Positions 4,911 through 8,733 of a stretch of DNA of 8,733 nucleotides are shown one piece after another (position 1 is the stretch's first letter; every line of letters begins with the position of its first letter). Source of the DNA: Lachnospiraceae bacterium (GTDB taxonomy: Bacteria; Bacillota; Clostridia; Lachnospirales; Lachnospiraceae); assembly GCA_017964055.1 (NCBI GenBank), contig JAGCSS010000207.1:1-8733 (forward strand), written 5' to 3'. Position numbers and translations under genes: made by a program. A model generated the notes under the pieces. The model was not told the DNA's origin and did not search any database. It saw nothing but the letters and a program-made list of their open reading frames with translations.

Positions 4911-5906
4911 ATGTCAGACGAGATCAAACAGGAAAACGTAACTGAGACCACGGCGGCCCCTGAGGCGGTTCCGGTACCCGCACCGGCACCCGAGCCGGTT
5001 CCTTCGATGGATGAGTTTAAGGAGGAGATAGCGCACTCCTTCAGAAAGCTCATGCCCGGCGATATCGTTACGGGTACGGTCATCGGCGTATCCGATACCG
5101 AGGTTACGGTTGACCTGAATTCATATTCCGAGGGTATCATCAAGCTCGAGGATCTCTCGAACGATCCGAGATTCTCGATCAAGGCGGATATCAAGCCCGG
5201 CGACACCGTTAAGGCTACGGTACTGCGCGAGAATAAAGAAGGCGCATTCCTGCTCTCATTAAAGGAAGCGGACAATATCCTGGCATGGGATAAGCTGGCG
5301 GAGGCCAAGACTGAGGAGCGCATAGAAAAGGTTAAGGTAGCCGAGGCCGTTAAGGCGGGCGTTACGACCTATCTCTACGGCATCAGGGCATTTATCCCCG
5401 CATCGCAGCTGGCACTCACATATGTGGAGGATCTGAACTCGTTCGTGGGCAGGGAGCTTGAGGTCATGGTCATAGATGTGAACCGCGACGATAAAAAGCT
5501 CGTGCTCTCGGCAAAAGAAGTTCTGCGCAGAAAGGCCGCGAGTGAAAAGGCAGGCCGTATCGGCAGACTGCAGACCGGAATTATTACTACAGGTGTAGTA
5601 GAAAAGCTCATGCCCTTCGGCGCATTTGTTAATATCGGTGAGGACCTGACCGGTCTCGTACATATCTCGCAGATCTGCGGCAAGAGGATCAAGCATCCGA
5701 AGGAGATGCTCGAAGAGGGCCAGGAGGTCACTGTCAAGATCATGGATGTCAAGGACGGCAAGATATCTCTTTCGATGACTGCGGTCAACGAGCGCAATGA
5801 AGACGAGGTTCTCGACGATGCCGTAGATGACGCGGCAGAGGGCTATGCGGACGAGGGAACCGTAGCTACGGGCCTCGGGGATTTACTTAAGAATTTTAAA
5901 TTCTGA
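4911..5906 (+). CDS. 30S ribosomal protein S1 homologue (three S1 RNA-binding domains; rpsA-like)
   Basis: This protein is expected to bind single-stranded RNA and associate with the ribosome or mRNA in the cytosol. The 331-residue product starts at ATG 4911, 8 nt after AGAGGAGG; the upstream in-frame ATG at 4809 lies in the promoter region and is not used. A Pro/Ala/Glu-rich flexible N-terminus covers residues 15-31. S1 domain 1 spans about 50-119 (GDIVTGTVIGV to GAFLLSLKEAD). Domain 2 spans about 139-203 (YGIRAFIPASQL, KKLVLSAKE). Domain 3 spans about 222-291 (MPFGAFVNIGEDLTGLVHIS to KISLSMTAV) and is the most canonical. An acidic tail (about 295-317) ends in LGDLLKNFKF. Escherichia coli S1 has six domains, and Gram-positive homologues such as Bacillus YpfD usually four, so this is a short form. 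It heads a probable operon with the two genes downstream. Confidence 0.88.
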   Translation: MSDEIKQENVTETTAAPEAVPVPAPAPEPVPSMDEFKEEIAHSFRKLMPGDIVTGTVIGVSDTEVTVDLNSYSEGIIKLEDLSNDPRFSIKADIKPGDTVKATVLRENKEGAFLLSLKEADNILAWDKLAEAKTEERIEKVKVAEAVKAGVTTYLYGIRAFIPASQLALTYVEDLNSFVGRELEVMVIDVNRDDKKLVLSAKEVLRRKAASEKAGRIGRLQTGIITTGVVEKLMPFGAFVNIGEDLTGLVHISQICGKRIKHPKEMLEEGQEVTVKIMDVKDGKISLSMTAVNERNEDEVLDDAVDDAAEGYADEGTVATGLGDLLKNFKF

Positions 5907-5930
5907 TTTAATTATTTAAGGAACTTTTTT

Positions 5931-7268
5931 ATGTCACTGTTAAAATATGACGACCTGAACGCTCATGATAAAAAGCTTCTGCTGCTCAGAGTCCTGGGGC
6001 TTTCGCCCGATGTGATCCTGCGGCTCCAGAACGGTGAGATACTTCTGACCGATGCTCTGTCGGAGCGTATCAGAGAGGTTATGAACAATCCGGACGATAC
6101 CACGCAGTGTGCTATCGTCTGCCAGAACATACGGCAGGACGGTGTCTCCTATGAGACACTCGAGCCTGACAAGTATCTGGAGCATATAAACGGACTGAAA
6201 GCAGGCGGAGGCAGATTTGCGGACGATGTGACCGTGACGCCGGCTGCTGCTGAGCCTGAGCCCGAAGTCCTGAACGAGGATAAGCTCGCTGCATTTGCCG
6301 CGGGCGTGTATCCGAGACCCATACTGAGATATATCGCGAGGTCGCTGGACCTGGGCCTGTACACGCTTGTACTTAATCTGTTCTGCAGGGCGGCGCTGGG
6401 CTTTGATCCGCTGGCGAGCTCATATACGATGGTGATCTGGGCTTATTTTGTATATCTCGTGATGCTGGCGGCGGAGCCGGTGTGGATACATCTGGCAGGC
6501 ACCACGCCCGGCAAATGGATAACCGGCGTTCGCATAACGGATTTAAATGGCAATAAGCTCAGCTGGAGCGCCGCTTTTACGCGTTCGTTCAGACTGCTCA
6601 GATTCGGTATGGGATTCATGATCCCCATCTACAGCCTGTTCAGGATGATCAGGAGCTATTCGGAGTGCCGTTTCGGCGCTCTGCTCGCATGGGATTTCGG
6701 AACCAGGATAGAGAGACCGGAGGAGGCTTCGGGAGCCAGGATATTCCTGCTGATAGCCGCGCTGCTGTTTGTCGGCGGTCTGGACAGGGTCGGCAATATG
6801 TATCTCGAGCTGCCGGGCAACAAAGGCGCGATCACCGAGCAGCAGTTCTACGATAACTGTGCTCACATAGTCAAATACGATTCGATAACTTTCTCGGATG
6901 TCCCGGATTACCGCGTGGTCACCGATGACGCCGGGTACGTGCGAGAGGTCAGCTTTGAGCTCGAATATACGGAAGAGGATAAAGAAGAGTACATCTATAA
7001 GCACTTCAATGAGATGTATGTGGCCTTTATGGCTCTGGCCGGGGCACAGAAGGGTTTTAATCCCATAGCGTTCGAATACGGCAACGCCTATAAGGCGCTG
7101 TTTGGGAGCAGCTTCGGGAATTACGAGTATGAGTACGCGGGAGTCGGGATAACTAATGAGGTAACGTATACAGGCTATGCCCGCAATATACTTTCCGACT
7201 ATCTCTATCGCCTGCCCGACGGCACTCCGTACTTCAAACAGAGCTTTAAATTGAGCGTAATTAATTAA
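5931..7268 (+). CDS. RDD-family membrane protein with an unrecognised C-terminal domain
   Basis: The 445-residue product starts at ATG 5931, 8 nt after AAGGA (5918-5922) and 24 nt after the S1-homologue stop. Residues 1-125 look soluble and are not recognised; an acidic, Pro/Ala-rich linker lies near 100-115. The RDD domain covers about 128-262. It includes RPILRYIARSLDLGLYTLVL (R133, R137, D140), a second hydrophobic segment at 163-183, the typical TTPGKWITGVRITDLNGNKL loop (D204), and a hydrophobic segment near 219-238. A further helix lies at about 270-286. The remaining 160 residues are rich in aromatic and acidic residues (NYEYEYAGVGI), and their location is uncertain. Arg-rich flanks on both sides of 240-270 suggest that loop is cytosolic and the C-terminal part external. 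RDD proteins are poorly characterised; some are linked to ion or solute transport, so no function is claimed. Confidence 0.82.
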   Translation: MSLLKYDDLNAHDKKLLLLRVLGLSPDVILRLQNGEILLTDALSERIREVMNNPDDTTQCAIVCQNIRQDGVSYETLEPDKYLEHINGLKAGGGRFADDVTVTPAAAEPEPEVLNEDKLAAFAAGVYPRPILRYIARSLDLGLYTLVLNLFCRAALGFDPLASSYTMVIWAYFVYLVMLAAEPVWIHLAGTTPGKWITGVRITDLNGNKLSWSAAFTRSFRLLRFGMGFMIPIYSLFRMIRSYSECRFGALLAWDFGTRIERPEEASGARIFLLIAALLFVGGLDRVGNMYLELPGNKGAITEQQFYDNCAHIVKYDSITFSDVPDYRVVTDDAGYVREVSFELEYTEEDKEEYIYKHFNEMYVAFMALAGAQKGFNPIAFEYGNAYKALFGSSFGNYEYEYAGVGITNEVTYTGYARNILSDYLYRLPDGTPYFKQSFKLSVIN

Positions 7269-7297
7269 ATCTAAAATATATTTTGGAGGATACTGAA

Positions 7298-8733
7298 ATG
7301 TCCGGTTTTGACTACCGCGCACGGATCGCAGATCCGCGATTCTTCTGCGACAACACCCTCGCTCCGCATTCGGACGCGGAGTACTTCGCTCCCTCGGAGG
7401 TGTCCGAGATAGAGCTGCGAATGACGGGTGATCATCTTCGTCGGGAGAATGTAAACAACTCTACATACTTCAGGGAGAACTTCAACGGTTCGTGGAAGAT
7501 ATGCGTTGAAAAAAGATTTGAGGATCTGGTAAGCGGCTGGGAGCAGCCGGAGTTCGACTGCCATAACTGGGATGACATCTGCGTGCCTTCCCATATAGAG
7601 ACCGAGGGCTTCGGTATCCCTCATTACACGAATACCGCTTATCCCTGGGACGGACATGAGGACATCGTTCAGGGAGAGGTTCCGACAAAGTACGATCCCG
7701 TGGCGGCATATGTAAGATATTTCTATGTGCCCGAACGCTTTCTCTCGGAGCGCGTGTTCATCTCGTTCAAGGGCGTTGAGTCTTCGCTCGTGCTGTATCT
7801 GAACGGACACTATATCGGCTACAGCGAGGATACTTTCACTCCCTCTGACTTTGAGCTCACAAAGTATCTGGTCGACGGGGAGAACAAGCTCGGCGTACTC
7901 GTTACCAAGTGGTCATCGGGCAGCTGGCTCGAGGACCAGGACTTCTTCAGATTCACCGGCATCTTCCGTGATGTGGTGCTCTATACCAAGCCTGAGGTAC
8001 ACGCCGAGGATATCAGGGTAAGGACTCTGCTCAATGATGAGTTTACCGCGGCCGAGCTCGCCGTCGATCTCGATTCGAGCGCTGCGGGCAAGGTTTCGTT
8101 CGAGCTGATCTCATTTGAGCGTAAGCAGACTGTGCCGTTCCCGTATGCTGTGGGAGAGCTGCCCACTCCCACTGCCGTTCCCGCTTCGAGAAAGACTGTT
8201 TTCTCAAAGGATAAGACTCTGAAGAAGGGCAAAAACAGTTTCTCGTTCAATGTCAGGAAGCCCAGGCTCTGGAGCGCTGAAGATCCTTATCTGTACGCTC
8301 TGGTGATCACCCTGTCGGACGGAGGTGACATCGTTAACGAGATCATCCCCATGCAGATCGGTTTCAGGCGCTTTGAGCTGAAGGATGGACTCCTGAGACT
8401 CAACGGCAGGAGAATAGTTTTCAATGGCGTGAACCGCCACGAGTTCAGTTCGATCACGGGACGCGCGATAACCTTTACCGAGACCAGACACGATCTGATC
8501 AATATGAAGCGCAACAATATCAACGCAATCAGGACCTGCCATTATCCCGACAACTCCTACGTCTATGCTCTCGCCGACAATCTGGGCTTCTATGTGATAG
8601 ATGAGACAAATATGGAGACCCATGGCACCTGGGCATATGGGAAAATGTCGAAAAAGGACAGGGAGAACATCGTTCCCGGCGATAACCCGAACTGGGAGAA
8701 TGCAGTACTCTTCAGGGTGCGCAACATATTTAA
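7298..8733 (+). CDS. lacZ: Beta-galactosidase, glycoside hydrolase family 2 (LacZ type), 3' end outside the window
   Basis: This enzyme cleaves terminal beta-galactosides such as lactose. The frame is open from ATG 7298, 7 nt after GGAGGA (7285-7290), to the window end: 478 codons plus two bases. No signal peptide is seen, so it should be cytosolic. Counterparts of Escherichia coli LacZ active-site residues are visible: N112 in YTNTAYP (N102), D215 in EDQDFFRFTGIFRD (D201), H381 in FNGVNRHEF (H357), H415 in RTCHYPD (H391), and E440 and H442 in DETNMETHG (metal ligands E416 and H418). Order of parts: jelly-roll sugar-binding domain (about 1-230), immunoglobulin-like domain (about 231-345), then the start of the TIM barrel. 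The acid/base Glu and nucleophile Glu (E461 and E537 counterparts) lie beyond the end. It follows the RDD gene by 29 nt with no terminator, so co-transcription is likely. Confidence 0.95.
   Translation, partial: MSGFDYRARIADPRFFCDNTLAPHSDAEYFAPSEVSEIELRMTGDHLRRENVNNSTYFRENFNGSWKICVEKRFEDLVSGWEQPEFDCHNWDDICVPSHIETEGFGIPHYTNTAYPWDGHEDIVQGEVPTKYDPVAAYVRYFYVPERFLSERVFISFKGVESSLVLYLNGHYIGYSEDTFTPSDFELTKYLVDGENKLGVLVTKWSSGSWLEDQDFFRFTGIFRDVVLYTKPEVHAEDIRVRTLLNDEFTAAELAVDLDSSAAGKVSFELISFERKQTVPFPYAVGELPTPTAVPASRKTVFSKDKTLKKGKNSFSFNVRKPRLWSAEDPYLYALVITLSDGGDIVNEIIPMQIGFRRFELKDGLLRLNGRRIVFNGVNRHEFSSITGRAITFTETRHDLINMKRNNINAIRTCHYPDNSYVYALADNLGFYVIDETNMETHGTWAYGKMSKKDRENIVPGDNPNWENAVLFRVRNIF

Noticed and set aside
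5890..5904. Perfect A/T-only-cored inverted repeat AGAATTT-T-AAATTCT as a terminator between the S1 and RDD genes
   Set aside because: It is made of the last codons of the S1 gene, has a one-base loop, a weak A/T stem and no T tract, so it is unlikely to stop transcription.
7251..7277. TTGAGC ... TAAAAT as a separate promoter for lacZ
   Set aside because: The spacer is only 15 bp and the predicted start would fall on the lacZ Shine-Dalgarno at 7285-7290, leaving no usable leader.
6543..7322. Minus-strand open frame opposite the RDD gene (259 codons)
   Set aside because: It mirrors a gene with clear domain and ribosome binding site evidence, and its product has no family character.

Overview
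The window looks like a chromosomal segment of an anaerobic, gut- or rumen-type Clostridia (Lachnospiraceae or Ruminococcaceae-like). This is inferred from purine-rich GGAGG ribosome binding sites, SigA-type promoters, an LplB/YtcP-type carbohydrate ABC transporter with a lipoprotein binding subunit and no local ATPase, and a moderate, roughly balanced base composition. No taxon can be fixed from the sequence alone. All seven protein genes lie on the + strand.

Region 1 (1-969) is a translation and tRNA module: the last 58 codons of a tryptophanyl-tRNA synthetase (trpS), then 8 nt later trmO, the methyltransferase that modifies t6A37 of tRNA. The trmO product carries an odd low-complexity insert of about 40 residues, with a near-perfect DNA repeat inside it.

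Region 2 (970-4790) is a self-contained transporter operon. A consensus promoter (TTGACA, 17 bp, TAAAAT) is surrounded by repeated AAACGAC-type boxes and followed by a leader of about 115 nt with two small hairpins. Then come an LplB-like permease (probable TTG start), a YtcP/LplC-like permease, an intergenic stretch with two perfect hairpins, a lipoprotein solute-binding protein, and a strong intrinsic terminator. The permeases would pair with a shared MsmX-type ATPase encoded elsewhere. The substrate is probably an oligosaccharide but cannot be read from the sequence.

Region 3 (4791-8733) is a second transcription unit: a candidate promoter and structured leader, a three-domain ribosomal protein S1 homologue, an RDD-family membrane protein with a large unrecognised C-terminal domain, and the first 478 codons of a GH2 beta-galactosidase (lacZ type) that runs off the window. 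Gaps of 24 and 29 nt and the absence of a terminator suggest co-transcription.

I did not find a mobile element, CRISPR array, tRNA or rRNA gene, or convincing evidence of a wholly new system. The most unusual points are the TrmO insert, the repeated boxes around the transporter promoter, the possible extra N-terminal membrane helix on the first permease, and the S1-RDD-lacZ gene arrangement.
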